A DNA stretch of 64,000 nt from Rotaria macrura (GCA_900239685.1 OENT01000085.1:169741-233740), one strand, 5' to 3'. Counted from the stretch's first letter, positions 12,168 through 23,880 are shown. Numbers and translations are program-made. The notes: generated by a model from the sequence alone, not told the origin.

Positions 12168-15100
12168 TAAACAGCATTTGAATAATTATGAATTGTTGAA
12201 AAATCTCCAGAAACCCTTCTAAAATAAAGTTGCAATAAACTTAATGAACTAATTAAGGCTAATTCTTCCCTTAATAAAAATACTGGTTTCTGTTCAAGCA
12301 CTATTGAATTTCCAGAAATCTTTAAATCATTTTAGATGTGTTAGAAAAGGACTAAGATTAAAGGTTACTATTTAAAATTGAGATGTTTATTGAAAAAGGA
12401 TGAAAATACAATTAATTCTTAATTTTAAGTTTCTTGTTCTTGTTTTTTTTCGTTTTTTTAGAAACTGTTTCATAAACCTTATGTAAAGGCATGAATGTTT
12501 ACATATGAAGGAAAGAAAAATCTTCGAAATTAAAAGTTTAATCCTATGAGAATTTCTCGAATATATTTAAACGAAAGCTTCATTCAAAAAACTAGTTGGG
12601 TATGTTACTATGTACTCTTTTGACAAAGCAAGAAGAAAAAACTTAACATATTAAAATAGGAGTACACGACGTATTTTTTTCATAATGCTATTGATTAAAC
12701 AATTTTCAGTGGAGCGGAAAACAATTTCGATCGTATTTTTTAAGCTCAATCGAATCATCGTTGTTTGGAAAGATGATTACAACTATCCATATTTTTTATC
12801 ATAACATCGTCCTATATGGTCGTCTACCATAGAATACGATTGAGAAATAAATTTAGTCAAAAGACTGGACGTGCTGAAGCAGTATCGTCAATGATACTGT
12901 ATCAGTTACAAATATGACCTTATATATGTCGTATGTGCTTTAAGTGCGTTCTTGTAATATTGATCTAGACTATAGTAGAGTAGAGTGAGTAAACACTGCA
13001 CGCATAACCGTGTACAGACTAGAGTATCTCACCGGGTTTATTCATCTATATCTAAGTGTATTTTCCCAATTTGAATTATGTAGAAATGAGTAACTTGTAC
13101 AGCTTTGTTTTGAATCTTGTTAAAAAATTTGTTCTGCTTCTAAGATAAGAAGATGGCGACATTGTACGAAAATTTTCTACTCGTACCAATTGTTGTTTAC
13201 GATAGGTTTTTCCAATTAAAAAATAAATGCGGAAACTTCGGACTTATGCCCGAGAGTTATGTGTACTTCAAAAAGTGAATGAGACAAATCAGTCATCCTA
13301 GAATGTGTGCACGAATGAAGTATCTTGGAAAACCTTTTTGGGAAACTCCAAAACTACTGATCATCTCAGACATATTTAGGCAATTTCATTTCTGGATGCA
13401 GTTTTTGTGCATTTTAGACCTTTTTGCAGCCAATGTTCTGTTAGAAAGCTCGATTTGGTTCAAAACTAATATCAGATTCTGAATCAGCGTTAAAAACTGA
13501 GTCGATTTATATACGTTGTGGATAATTCTGAGAAAAAAGTTTTTTTTGAAAAAGTCCCTGTACCCCACCTCAGGGATTGTTTGGTGAAAAATGACAATTT
13601 TTTCAATAACTCAACCATTTCTTGCCGGATCCTTCTCATCTTCGAACTTGACCTAGATATTGATGAGACAATTCTGTGCACAAAATTTCAACTCAATCGA
13701 ATGTAATTGTGAAAAGTTATCGAATAAACGGCCGGCCGGCCGGACACACTGACCGATTTTAGTAGTGTACTCACTTTTTGAGTACACAATAATATCGATC
13801 ATTTAAGTTTTGCGTTAGTACGAAGATCTTAAATGCCAACGATTATTTCTCGATTATGATTAAATAGAAACTAGGAAGAAAATGCTAATAAATACAACAA
13901 AAGATGGATTATAGAAATCCCGTCAAACACATTTTATAAGATTAATTTTCAATGTTTTCTTTTTCTCCATCTTTTGTTCTTGATGTTTCATTTTCTCATT
14001 ACAATCGAATGAGCTTTCTTCTTTTAAGATTAATAAGTAATCGCCTTTTTTTCTTGAAGAAATCCTATTTTATAAGCGGAAGATGACGGAAATGATGAAA
14101 ATTTCTGTAAAAAAAATAGAAAAGTACGTCCCACGCAACGAAATGACGTAGTTTCGACAAGAGCAGAGATCATACTATCTCCCCGTTGACTTATCTTTGT
14201 ATCAGAATGATTTTTAGGTACATTGCTTTCTTTTCACACTCAACAAGTAGGAGGCTTGACAATCATGCCGATAGATACTATCCTATGTGATCACTTTCCA
14301 ATGTTAAGCATTAGTTACTTATATCTAGTTGCATGAAAAAAAATGCCCCTATTATGTGAGCATCATGATCTCTATGACTCAAGGACAGAATCAAAGACAA
14401 CAGCATTTTGTATTCATTGAATTATGTTTAGTTGAATATAGACAAGGAAAATTAACCACGTGGATTTTATTGATCAATTATTAATAGGATGATAAAAATC
14501 AGTCAGTGTTATGGTGTTGAACAGTTTCAAGTTAGAGAACAACGACAAGTATCGATTGGATCTAATTCGCACGTACTGATATTTATATTTTCCAAAGTGT
14601 TTAGATTCATCGCCAGTATGAGAGAAGACATTGATAAATTGTCTCTGTTGTGTACTTAGCGAGTATTAATGCTACTTGTATCATTAAGACTGTGAATGCT
14701 GCAACATTGACTAACTGTTAGCATTGAAATATTAATACCAACACTGATAAATTTTTATTTGTAGACAAATCAATTTCAGCATTCAACTCTTATCGATTTA
14801 AAAACAAAAGAAAAGGAAACTTTGATAATAGACTAATATCACTGTGTAATAATGAGGCTATTTAGTTACTTTCGATCCATATCAGTACATGTATTGTTGT
14901 AAAAAGATACGTTCTCATATAGATTTATATGTGAAGGCGAAGTCTAGTTAACTTCTTATATATAGTTTAAAGATATTCATAGGGAAATCAATATTGGCAC
15001 GTACTTTTCTTGAAACATGCTTTCAATGAACCTTAAATCAAAATGCAATTTTCAGTTGAAACATATGAACATTCATCTAGATAGAGAATTTTCCGAGGTG

Positions 15101-15284
15101 AAACTCATCATTCTCATAAATGACTAATAGATCAAAAATCAATATCTACTTAGATTTCTGAGCATTGTTTTCAATAAAAACATTTACACTACTATTGAGA
15201 TTATGTTACCAAAACGATGATATCATCGATCATATTATGAGATTCATTTACATGAACAATTGTGAAATTTTTCAATTTTTACAG
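12168..15284. other. Gene-free region with one inverted-repeat element
   Basis: No gene is supportable. It holds the inverted-repeat element at 13261-13787 listed separately. A 45-codon open stretch near 14522-14659 lacks a start or splice partners. The rest is AT-rich and unremarkable; part of it may be intron of whatever gene owns the exon at 15.3-15.5 kb. Confidence 0.4.
13261..13787. mobile_element. Candidate non-autonomous inverted-repeat element (MITE-like)
   Basis: The right end carries a perfect 9-base inverted repeat, GTGTACTCA-CTTTT-TGAGTACAC (13765-13787). Its reverse complement GTGTACTCAAAAAGTGAG resembles the left end GTGTACTTCAAAAAGTGAAT at 13261-13280, so the roughly 530-base unit is bounded by related inverted ends. 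Just inside the right end is a GC-rich block CGGCCGGCCGGCCGGA (13729-13744), foreign to the local AT-rich composition. Overlapping short open frames on both strands (13279-13706) look like by-products. No clear target duplication is visible, so the boundaries are tentative. Confidence 0.4.
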
Positions 15285-15512
15285 AAATTTTCATGTGATT
15301 TTTTCATAGTGATTGATTTGAGTCCTTCAAATGATCTCACGGATGAATCTGATTATCAAGACGTTATAATTCGATTATCACCAGTACCATCAGTGTCATC
15401 ATCTAGTTCATACATAGGCTTACATAGTCTGCCTAATCCATTAATGACAACGCCAAAACAACGACGACCAATCTATTCGACTGTTTCCAGCAGTTCAGAT
15501 TATACGAATTAA
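15285..15512 (+). CDS. Possible 3'-terminal exon of an unknown gene
   Basis: After a strong pyrimidine-rich acceptor (TTTTTACAG at 15276-15284; an alternative AG lies at 15308-15309) an open frame runs to TAA at 15510-15512. Its last 60 codons have the Ser/Pro-rich, coding-like composition of real exons here: 'DLTDESDYQDVIIRLSPV', then a Ser run, then 'QRRPIYSTVSSSSDYTN'. Upstream exons could not be found, so the gene start is unknown. It converges on the minus-strand gene ending at 15727. It may instead be a short independent open frame starting at 15165. Confidence 0.35.
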   Translation, partial: KFSCDFFIVIDLSPSNDLTDESDYQDVIIRLSPVPSVSSSSSYIGLHSLPNPLMTTPKQRRPIYSTVSSSSDYTN

Positions 15513-15726
15513 ACTAATCAATATGAACATATCATATCTTCTGACTTTCAAAATCATGTTTTTAGATACCTTTTTTTTTCTAAAACGTTTTGTTTTTACG
15601 ATTCGAAATGTCAGAAACTTGTATAATAATAATGAAGTATATATTCTTTTCTTATTTCATTCATATAATTGAAAAAAATATTTGTAGACATTTATAATAA
15701 AAAAAAACTATATATATATATAATCA

Positions 15727-17037
15727 TTATACATCGGTCGCAAGTTTGCTTTCACCAACTTTAGACGTTACTGGATAAAATGCATTATAAAAAGGATTAT
15801 TTTGGTCATGACGATCATTGGAAACTTTTGCATGTGATCGTCTTGGTAACAATCGATTTATTCTAGTTGATTGCATATGATTTTTGTCAGGTTTTGTAAC
15901 CAATGTCAAACCTTCCATATCAGCAAAGCGAACATGTTTTTTTTCTGGCACGCCATCACTTGGTTGACTGCGTACTGTTGATCGTGTCCATAAATCACGT
16001 TGTTGACTATGACTATGATTATGATCAACTTCTTCCAAGAATCTCGATCGACCACTTAGATTTTTATCCGTATTTCGTCGTTGAAGTAATATTGATAATG
16101 CTGATGAATTATTATCGAAAATTGGACCATTTGCTATATCTTGATGATGAGACTCATATTGACTATTGTTCATAATTAATGGTGTTGATAGTGGTGATAG
16201 TTTTGTTGGAGGAAGCCGATTTGATGAGCCAAGAACAGTGTAACTATGATCTGTACCTTGCATACTTGTTTCAATCAATGAAGCATAATCGGAATTCGTC
16301 AATGACAACGATTTCGATGGGGAATTTAAACTTGATTGTCTCATAAGTGCAATATAATTTGTGAAATTCGATGGATTGGTTTGAGTATGTGTTTGATGAT
16401 CCGTTGATGTCATCGAAAACGTTGTTGTAGGTGACATTCCCATATCAGAAGTTTTTGGTGGAGTTGATTGACGTGATGAATTCTGTGATTGTTGTTGTGA
16501 CTTTTGTCTACAATGCCATGATTGTGCCTTCGTGTATTCTACCGATGATGAACGTTTAATTTGATTATCCATATGTTCTAAGAATGGAGTCTTTCGATTA
16601 CCAAGTACTTTATCGGATGAATGTGAACGAATACTTGTTGCTGGTTTATTTTTTGGAATCATCGTTGTACAAGATGATGAATCGTTATGATCATTATGAC
16701 GTTTTAGTATTGAACGAGACACAGTCGTTGGTTCATGTTGATTTGTTGTATTCATCGGTGAACTAATTGGTAAATAACGTGCTTTCACAACGCTAGATTT
16801 ATAATCGTGAAGATTCGATTGACTACGTTGAACAAGAGTAAAGGAATCTGATGACGGTGGTCGCACAAGTGTTTGATGTGAGTTTGGTATAGGTAATTGT
16901 TGAGATTTGAGTAGGGCTGTGCGACGAACGTGCCGTTCTTCAGCTCGTATACGTTGATATTCGTCTGCAGAGACATAAAATTTTCGTCCATGTCGATAAA
17001 TAGGAACAGTCTTTGTTGTCATGTGAAGTATTCTCAA
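15727..17037 (-). CDS. Disordered protein with a PP1-docking-like motif
   Basis: A single open exon encodes 436 residues; a second possible start (MTTKT) lies five codons in. The N-terminus has a short conserved-looking basic segment (VPIYRHGRKFYVSADEYQRI, residues 11-30, then an Arg/Glu-rich helix). The middle is Ser/Thr/Gln/Asn-rich and predicted disordered, with many S-P sites. Near the C-terminus (residues 366-380) is 'KKHVRFADMEGLTLV', an RVxF-type protein phosphatase 1 docking motif in the extended form (V-x-F-A-D-x-x-G-L-x-L) seen in PPP1R3 glycogen-targeting subunits. No CBM21 domain follows, so it is not a complete PPP1R3. I infer a PP1-interacting scaffold; the family is not recognised. 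The intron-less state contrasts with most neighbours but is shared by the adjacent GT15 gene. Confidence 0.65.
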   Translation of the reverse strand: MRILHMTTKTVPIYRHGRKFYVSADEYQRIRAEERHVRRTALLKSQQLPIPNSHQTLVRPPSSDSFTLVQRSQSNLHDYKSSVVKARYLPISSPMNTTNQHEPTTVSRSILKRHNDHNDSSSCTTMIPKNKPATSIRSHSSDKVLGNRKTPFLEHMDNQIKRSSSVEYTKAQSWHCRQKSQQQSQNSSRQSTPPKTSDMGMSPTTTFSMTSTDHQTHTQTNPSNFTNYIALMRQSSLNSPSKSLSLTNSDYASLIETSMQGTDHSYTVLGSSNRLPPTKLSPLSTPLIMNNSQYESHHQDIANGPIFDNNSSALSILLQRRNTDKNLSGRSRFLEEVDHNHSHSQQRDLWTRSTVRSQPSDGVPEKKHVRFADMEGLTLVTKPDKNHMQSTRINRLLPRRSHAKVSNDRHDQNNPFYNAFYPVTSKVGESKLATDV

Positions 17038-18223
17038 AATAAATCTCTGAAAACGTAGGCAATAACATTTTCAAAACAAACTAGTCGATCAAAAACTTAC
17101 ATAATACTTTTACAATGTTCTGTAACAGCTGCTGATGATTGTCGTTAAGAATATTATCGGTCCATTTATATTCAAAATATCTAGACAATTGAAAAGATGG
17201 AATTATACATTCAAACTTCTGAGTGGTAGTTTTTTTTTTTGTTTTTGAAATGTTTTTTTTCAGTTGCATCTATGGTTTTTTTTTCGTCGGTTGAGACTTA
17301 TTGTTAATCGGTTTCTCATATAATACAAATGAGAAACAAACAAACAATCACTTTGCAGTGTTATTATTGTATTCGAATCGTTTTTTGTGTCTTCATCACT
17401 TTATGAAAAAGAGACGGTAGAGTAAGAAGACAAAAACAGAATCGAAAAAAAAAGAAGTCGATTCAATGTTATTTCACCTCTACTTTGTTTTTCGGAGGCT
17501 ATTGACAGAATCATTTCATACTGCTTATAACCCATTAGCAGCTGACATTCGAATTGCATTTTTTTTTATTACACGTCTCTCATTTTTCTTTTTACCAGCA
17601 CATAAAATAATATTTCGCTAACGCTTCGACTAGATGCGTGAAATAACACAACTGATACAGAAAGAAAATTGAGAACAGTGATTCTTACCCTTAGTGCTAG
17701 TGCAGTACTAGCTAGTCAAATGCTATCTTTTTGAATTACGTCATTGTTATTTCTTTTTTGCATATTCGTGTGATGACAACTGTATACGGGCTCATGTTCA
17801 TTGAAAAGCGGTCTCTTCGGATTTTTTTTCTTTTCATTCTGTACCTTTTTCTCTCCTTCAACTTAGTATGTTGAGCTGTAAAAGAAGTAATGTGTGTATT
17901 TGATTATAGTACACTCACATGTTTGCATTGAAGACGAGGCAAAGGATCAAGAGGAAGCCTCATTTTTCTCTTCTCTTTCTTTTCTTACTAGAGTACGATA
18001 AATAAAATTATGCAGTCTATTCGTTCTCTGTCCTTGAAAACTGCATTATGTTATACACAAGGTTATACATTCTCTTCTTCATTCCGTATGCTTTACGATC
18101 AATCATTAGTCGAACGATTCATATTGATATTCAATAAAAATTAATTAATTAAGCAAAATACATTTTATTTTATTTTATTTTATAAAATTCTATCCTGCAA
18201 GAAATTTAGCCGTGCTACAGATA
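17038..18223. other. Intergenic, nothing seen
   Basis: Lies between two minus-strand genes, so it contains the 3' flank of GT15 and the 5' flank of the PP1-motif gene. Repeated TTTTA units at about 18163-18182 read as AATAAA on the minus strand and may be the GT15 polyadenylation site. A CTAGTG...CTAGC repeat cluster lies near 17695-17716. There is no coding signal. Confidence 0.4.
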
Positions 18224-19483
18224 TCAAATTGTAACTTCTGGATAATAATGGCATAAAGGATTTCGAGAAGATGAATAACATCCATCATCATACTCTAGAT
18301 ACTTAACCGAAGAGCTTTTTAGAAATGGTTTCACTTGCATTTTACACACATCCCCGGTAATACCTTTAGCACAGACGTATTCGTGTCGATGCATGTATCC
18401 AAAATATCGGAGTCGAACAATATGATCTCGTAGCACTAATTGAGTTAGAATTAAAGTATGAATAGGGGCATCGCCCCATCGATAACGATAGATGCCACCA
18501 TTACGATCAACCGTATGAAGCCATGCACGTATCAATGAGTGATCACGAAAAAGAGACACATTAGCAATAGCGAAATTCGTAAAGATGATTGCATTCGAAT
18601 AGCCACGAAATAGACTGGTTTGTGTTTGATGAAAGGCCATAGAAGGTTTTAAACAGTAACGACCGATAAATTCATGAAAAAGTGACCATAGTCCATTAGC
18701 ATAATTGTCAGCTTCTTCATTTGCCATAATGAAAGCATATTGAATTTGTTGTTTTTGCATAACTTCAAAGGGATCTTTGATAGGTTTGGGTCCAAATATA
18801 TATGAGTGTGCATCAAGTCGCCAATAGTATGAGAATAGTCTTAATAGAGGATGATTTGGAAGCATTATAGTAAAAAAACGACACATGTGAAGATATTGAA
18901 CGTAGAATCCATGATGAACTGATCGCGGAAGATTCGTAGTATTCGAAAATTTGATACGCTCAAAAGCTAATGGTGTATGATTTCCTAATTTTCTAGTTAG
19001 AGATTGTTGAATGTGATCAGTAGCCAGATCACCTTCATGAAATATAACGACAGGTCGAGGATTATTCGATAACAAACGAGACAATTGACTAAGTGATGCC
19101 GTCAATGATTCGAGTTCTCCACTTGAAGTCAAATACACAATAACACCTAGATAGGACACTGGTACGATATTTAACCATTTGACACGCCATTCAACATGAT
19201 TGTGTTGTTTTTTATATGATGTTCTCCATTGATACCATTTGCCAGTGATGCTATTTTGATATTGCCATTCGTCTGGACGATCAATAATTTCATCGTCAGG
19301 ATTTCCAGGAACGCATATGGGTGATTTTGTACGATCAAAAACATATTTTGCTATAAATAAACTGCATACAATGATAAAGCATGGCAACCTACAAATAGAG
19401 CGACATCGTCTTATTTTGTAGTGTCTTGCAAGTGTCATATTTCTTAATGTACTCAACGTGTAAAACCCATCGAACCTTAACAC
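18224..19483 (-). CDS. GT15-family alpha-1,2-mannosyltransferase-like protein
   Basis: A single exon encodes 419 residues with Golgi type II topology: a basic N-terminus, then a hydrophobic anchor (about residues 33-48, LPCFIIVCSLFIAKYVF), then a luminal domain. The domain follows the fungal Kre2/Mnt1 (GT15) plan: 'LGVIVYLTSSGELESLTASL' (112-131), 'VVIFHEGDL' (145-153), 'PRSVHHGFYVQYLHMCRFF' (186-204), 'YYWRLDAHSYIF' (219-230) and the signature 'NGGIYRYRWGDAPIHTL' (328-344). GT15 enzymes transfer mannose from GDP-Man to O- and N-glycans or glycolipids. In the fungal enzymes I recall a motif N-F-E-I whose Glu is the proposed nucleophile. Here the aligned segment reads 'FTNFAIANVSLFRD' (301-314) with Ala, so activity may be altered or lost. 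An alternative start is Met16. The family is mainly fungal, so horizontal acquisition is plausible but unproven. Confidence 0.85.
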   Translation of the reverse strand: MLRFDGFYTLSTLRNMTLARHYKIRRCRSICRLPCFIIVCSLFIAKYVFDRTKSPICVPGNPDDEIIDRPDEWQYQNSITGKWYQWRTSYKKQHNHVEWRVKWLNIVPVSYLGVIVYLTSSGELESLTASLSQLSRLLSNNPRPVVIFHEGDLATDHIQQSLTRKLGNHTPLAFERIKFSNTTNLPRSVHHGFYVQYLHMCRFFTIMLPNHPLLRLFSYYWRLDAHSYIFGPKPIKDPFEVMQKQQIQYAFIMANEEADNYANGLWSLFHEFIGRYCLKPSMAFHQTQTSLFRGYSNAIIFTNFAIANVSLFRDHSLIRAWLHTVDRNGGIYRYRWGDAPIHTLILTQLVLRDHIVRLRYFGYMHRHEYVCAKGITGDVCKMQVKPFLKSSSVKYLEYDDGCYSSSRNPLCHYYPEVTI

Positions 19484-20820
19484 GAAGCAAAAAAATGTTC
19501 ATTCACCATGTCACTGTTTTTTTTTCGTCGTTTTTCAACAATCATGCAATGAATAATTAAAATACGACGAATCTTGATAGTATTCATTTCCTAGAAATAA
19601 GCAATCATTTTGATGAACAAATAAATAATTTTGATTTGAGTTCGGTTTGTTTTCGAAAATTAAAGTAAGAAAAAAAGAAGATAAGTGAATCAGCTTTCGA
19701 CCATGTGTCTGATAATGCGAATTTAAGCACACTCGTTCATGTATCATGCATACGATAGGAAAAGAGAAAGAATATGCATCATATGTTCAAATTTTTCGAT
19801 GAGATATACAAACAGGCATACGGCCTAAGATTTTTTCATCTCAACACAGAGTGAATATCTGGTTCTTTGGTGTGATCACTTGGCATACTTCATCCGAGCT
19901 TTTATATTTTTTGACATATTTCTTTCGAGTCATTCTCTGTAAGAATCACGAACTTTGGGATGTGATCAATCTCAGAACTACCTGAAAATTTCAGGGTACA
20001 CAGAAAACTCTATCCTGATTCCAAAAATATTATATTTTAAAACTTCTCATATGCTTAGAAAACCGTTACGGCTACCGGAAAATATCCAAAGTGAATGTAC
20101 ATGAATTTTTCAAAATTGTCAAAAGACAACCTTCTAATATGTCAATAATGTAGAGCTCGCTAAGTGGATCATCTTATATATTGGTACTATTTATCTATAA
20201 CTTGAGCTTCAATTACTCATTTTGTCTCTACAGTAAACAAATGTTAAGAATTTCACCTGGCTTTCTTGAGATCTCATATTTCAGCGTTAAAACCCACGAC
20301 AAGTAGTAGATCATAATACATAGATATATCAATCTGGCTGTCAGTTATACACGCTCATATGCTTTTCAACTTTTCTGACCTCTCCCTTCGAAAGCTATAC
20401 TACGAGGAACATCAAAAAAGTGGGGGAGAAGCACAATCTTTCACTTGTTTCGGATCTTTCTAAAAACGTATCAAACCAATTGTAACGATAACAAGATGAT
20501 ATCATGTCGTTCCAACTGACTTTATTTCAATATGTTCATTCCTTTTATTGTTGCATTCCACTTCATCGCTAGTCAATCGAGCGGAGAGAAAGAGAACATA
20601 TAGGGAGAGAGAAACATAAACCGAGATGAAGAGAGAACATGAGAGAGAAATATAAGCGCACACGGAGATAATCATCATTGTGATGAGCGGAACAGATAAC
20701 TATCTACACATATGTCAACTGTGATAGAACAAGTGCTTATATCGGCACACCAATGATTTCCAATCGAATAGAATGTTGCTCAGAGAACAGTCAACTCTAT
20801 CGGAAACTCTGATTTAACAA
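19484..20820. other. Intergenic; GA-rich tract
   Basis: No gene. A purine-rich stretch of GAGAG/GAGAAA units runs from about 20580 to 20670. The remainder is AT-rich without recognisable structure. Confidence 0.4.
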
Positions 20821-21720
20821 TTAGAAGAAAACTTGAAGAAAATTCTTCTTCAATGTTATTAAGTCACAATACCTTTGTCGAGACTCACACAACGAATTCC
20901 AAGGAGTCCTCGAAAAATTGTAAAATCCGCAGTGACTCCCTGAGAACTCCTGTAGAAATCCCAGGGACTCCTCGAATTTCAGATTGTACGGTGTAAAGAA
21001 AAGGTCCTTGAGGACTTTTAATAGGGACTCTCTATAGAAATTTGTGAGGAAGTGCAAGTATACATTCACCGTTTTTATTTCACGCCTGTTAAAAGAAAAT
21101 CTAGTTTCAAAAGAAACAATAATTTATTTTTTTTTGTCAGCGATAATTATCATTGGGATTTTAACCTGAGTCCTCGCACTGATAACTCATCGTCTGAGAC
21201 AAGGCCTACAGAAAGGATTAGGTAGAAGATTCTTTTAAAATAATGCTTGATTTTTGCGGAAAAATAAATTTTGACTCATAAAAAGTCTACAAAAAGTATT
21301 TTGAAAAAGTAAATAAGTGGATTTTAGGGCAGATTTTAAGGTGTTTCTTTAGAAATCTCTATACTTACCTTGTAGCGCCTGAAAAATTTTCTCAGGATTC
21401 AGGTATGTTTCTGAGAAAATCGAGTAGCAAAAGACAGAAGTTGGCACATATCATAGGGGACTCCCCAGTCGCTAAAACAATCACTCTCGTAATACTCCCT
21501 AGGGACTCAATGTAAACTCGCTTATAAATCCCCTGGGACCCCCAGTCGAGATTCTGCGAAATTTTTTCTAGAGGACTCTCTGGAGATTCATTAAGGGATT
21601 CTCGACAAAGGAGAACGCATCTTGAATGCGTCCATGAACCTCTTGATGAGTCAAAATTGTTGCTGTAGTAGATTTGTAATCGATACCCAATAAAGTTTCC
21701 TAATTGGAAAGGCACCTTTC
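20821..21720. repeat. Degenerate repeat region rich in GGGACTC motifs
   Basis: The heptamer GGGACTC or its variants and complements (GGACTCC, GAGTCCT, GGACTCT) recur roughly nine times in 0.9 kb. They appear near 20899, 20953, 21009, 21024, 21170, 21459, 21502, 21571 and 21596, often flanked by CCTGTAGAAATCCC- or TATAGAAATTT-like words. This looks like a decayed tandem or element-derived repeat. Minus-strand open frames across it (20821-21069, 21392-21715) have no protein features. Confidence 0.4.
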
Positions 21721-23090
21721 AGAACATTCTAACACAAAATACTTTGATGTAGTCGTTAAAACGTTTCGACTTTGCATAGATTACCACCAAGCGATCATTC
21801 TAAAATAGCAAAAGACAAAACTTCTAACTGTTTGAATTCCTGAGCTACTCGATTTCTAGTACCCATTCTATTTTAAAACGACATAAAAAATCCAGACATG
21901 TATCACAGTTCTCCAGCTCTAAAGATCTTTTTCTTGGAAAATGGAGAAGCAAAATAGTGAGACTGATTGCATACTGTGTGCATCATTTATGATCCTATAA
22001 AAACGTGTTTAAACACTCCAAAGATTAGTTGACAAGTTCGTACTTTTATGAAACTTAAGGAGATAAAAGCTGTTGAAAACACGTGTACATACAATAAAAT
22101 GGCAAACACAGGAAAAATGGATGCATTTAAAACACAATTCTATTTTCCGATTATGACCGAAAAACGCCCATTTTGTCTCCTTTTTGTGAGTCTAATCACG
22201 TCTAGAACAGTGTTTGTCTGCATGAGAACTGATCAAGAATTATCCATACAGAATGAAAATAAATTTTTTGTCGTTCTCTATCATCTCTTTTACTGCCATA
22301 AACCAACAATTTCTTTGAGAACTATGGTAAAATAATGCTTAATTTATTTTTCTTGTTATCATAAAGAATAAAAAAAAGGCTTTCGAGTTCTCTGTAATGA
22401 ACTGAGTCACAATGCAAAGACTAGTTTAACCCAGAACGGAGCACAAATCGAACACTCATAGTAGAATAGTGACTTCAAATTTGAGGAAAATAACGAGGAA
22501 AGAAAACGAAAACAAAGGTTCGCAACCGGTTCTAATGTTAGAATGATTGTTTTATCATCCTTGCTGTCAATAAAACATGTACTGTAAATTTCTAAAGAAA
22601 TGAAACATTTCAACTTTCCTTTCTGAACAGAAGAAAGGAAAAGGAAAGTACCACTCCTAAGTGGCAATACTAATGACGAATATGTTTTGATTTATGGTCT
22701 CGAACAGTATGATAATATTCTTTTTCAGGCAAAAATTGAGTTTCTTGTTAGTTTCACACTAGCGAAATCTTTCACGTACCAATTAAAATAACATAGGATA
22801 AAATATTCCACTTTAACGAGCATTTATTAAAACTATTCAATCAATGACTTCCTTTAGCACTCAATATTATTGATAAATTAATAAAACGAAACTTTATCTA
22901 AAATTAACAGAACAATATGGCCTGTCGTCTCTTCTTACAATAAGAGAAAACTTTTAAACATGCAGCGAAATTCCGTGATCACTGTAGAAAATAATAGATT
23001 TCATGTCATACAATTAAATTTAATACATTTCTGCTTTTTAATCTTCTTCTTCTTTGACTTGCGTGTTATGCTCGTTTAAAAACTATCATT
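21721..23090. other. Gene-free AT-rich sequence
   Basis: The 95-codon plus open frame at 22048-22335 and the 86-codon minus one at 22407-22667 have no domain, no splice context and AT-driven composition, so I do not call genes. Confidence 0.35.
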
Positions 23091-23173
23091 TGTTAATTGT
23101 GATTGTTATATGCAGTACTAGATTATTCACTTCCTTTCACTTCCAATACACGAACGGAAAATCAGACATGTAT

Positions 23174-23613
23174 GCTTCAATCGGGAATCAAACTCAAGAT
23201 ACCCACGAGAATCATTCCCACACTCGGATATGATCGGATCCTCGACAGCAGCCCGATCCAATTCTATGTGAATTTCTAAAAAAACTGAAGAATTCCTGTA
23301 GAAATACAGATTGTGGATCGATATTCGTATCTCTAGTATGGTGATACGATCATATCTTACTATCGGATCCGATGCAACCCGTCCGAGGGCTTTGACCAAC
23401 CTCTAGTGTTCGCTTCAGATACTAAATCGTGTTCAAATAACAAAATATATATTTTCCGTCGGATACATTAGTAGTTCGTCAACCGGGAATTCCATTGGAT
23501 TTGTCGATTCATCGGATCTTGTAAGATCCTATAGGATTCAGTATTAGATTCATTCAGCTGGGTATGATAACTAGTTAACCGCACCAGTGCTCTAACCTAT
23601 GAGCTATCGAAGC
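23174..23613 (-). repeat. tRNA-like SINE-type unit split by about 350 bases
   Basis: Read on the minus strand from 23613: GCTTCGATAGCTCATAGG, then TTAGAGCACTGG. This has the layout of a tRNA acceptor stem plus A-box (TAGCTCA...GGTTAGAGC). The matching T-arm and acceptor 3' half (TTTGATTCCC, then ATTGAAGC) appear only at 23174-23200, so the tRNA-like body is interrupted by about 350 bases. Upstream (TATGTTCGTCGT) and downstream (CATGTCTGATTTT; GTGAATAATCTAGTA) flanks match the plus-strand copy at 23881, forming an inverted pair. Confidence 0.5.
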
Positions 23614-23880
23614 ACGACGAACATACCATTTTATTTCTGAATGATACTTAATCATCGAAAGTGTTTATCGTCGACGCAATCTATACGAATTACAAGGATA
23701 TAGCGAAGCTATATCTAACCATGTAAAGGTGATCGTAAATTTCTCCTCTTATCGAAGGTAAATTTATATTTAACGATAGAAAAGGAGTATATGTAATTGT
23801 TTTATACAAACTAGATTGTTCACTTTCTTTGACTTTGAATGATTAAATATTCTTCAGACATAAAATAGTATGTTCGTCGT

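Noticed and set aside
13490-13706. Overlapping open frames on both strands as genes
   Set aside because: They lie inside the inverted-repeat element and have no protein features.
22048-22335. 95-codon plus-strand open frame
   Set aside because: No domain, splice context or coding-like codon bias.
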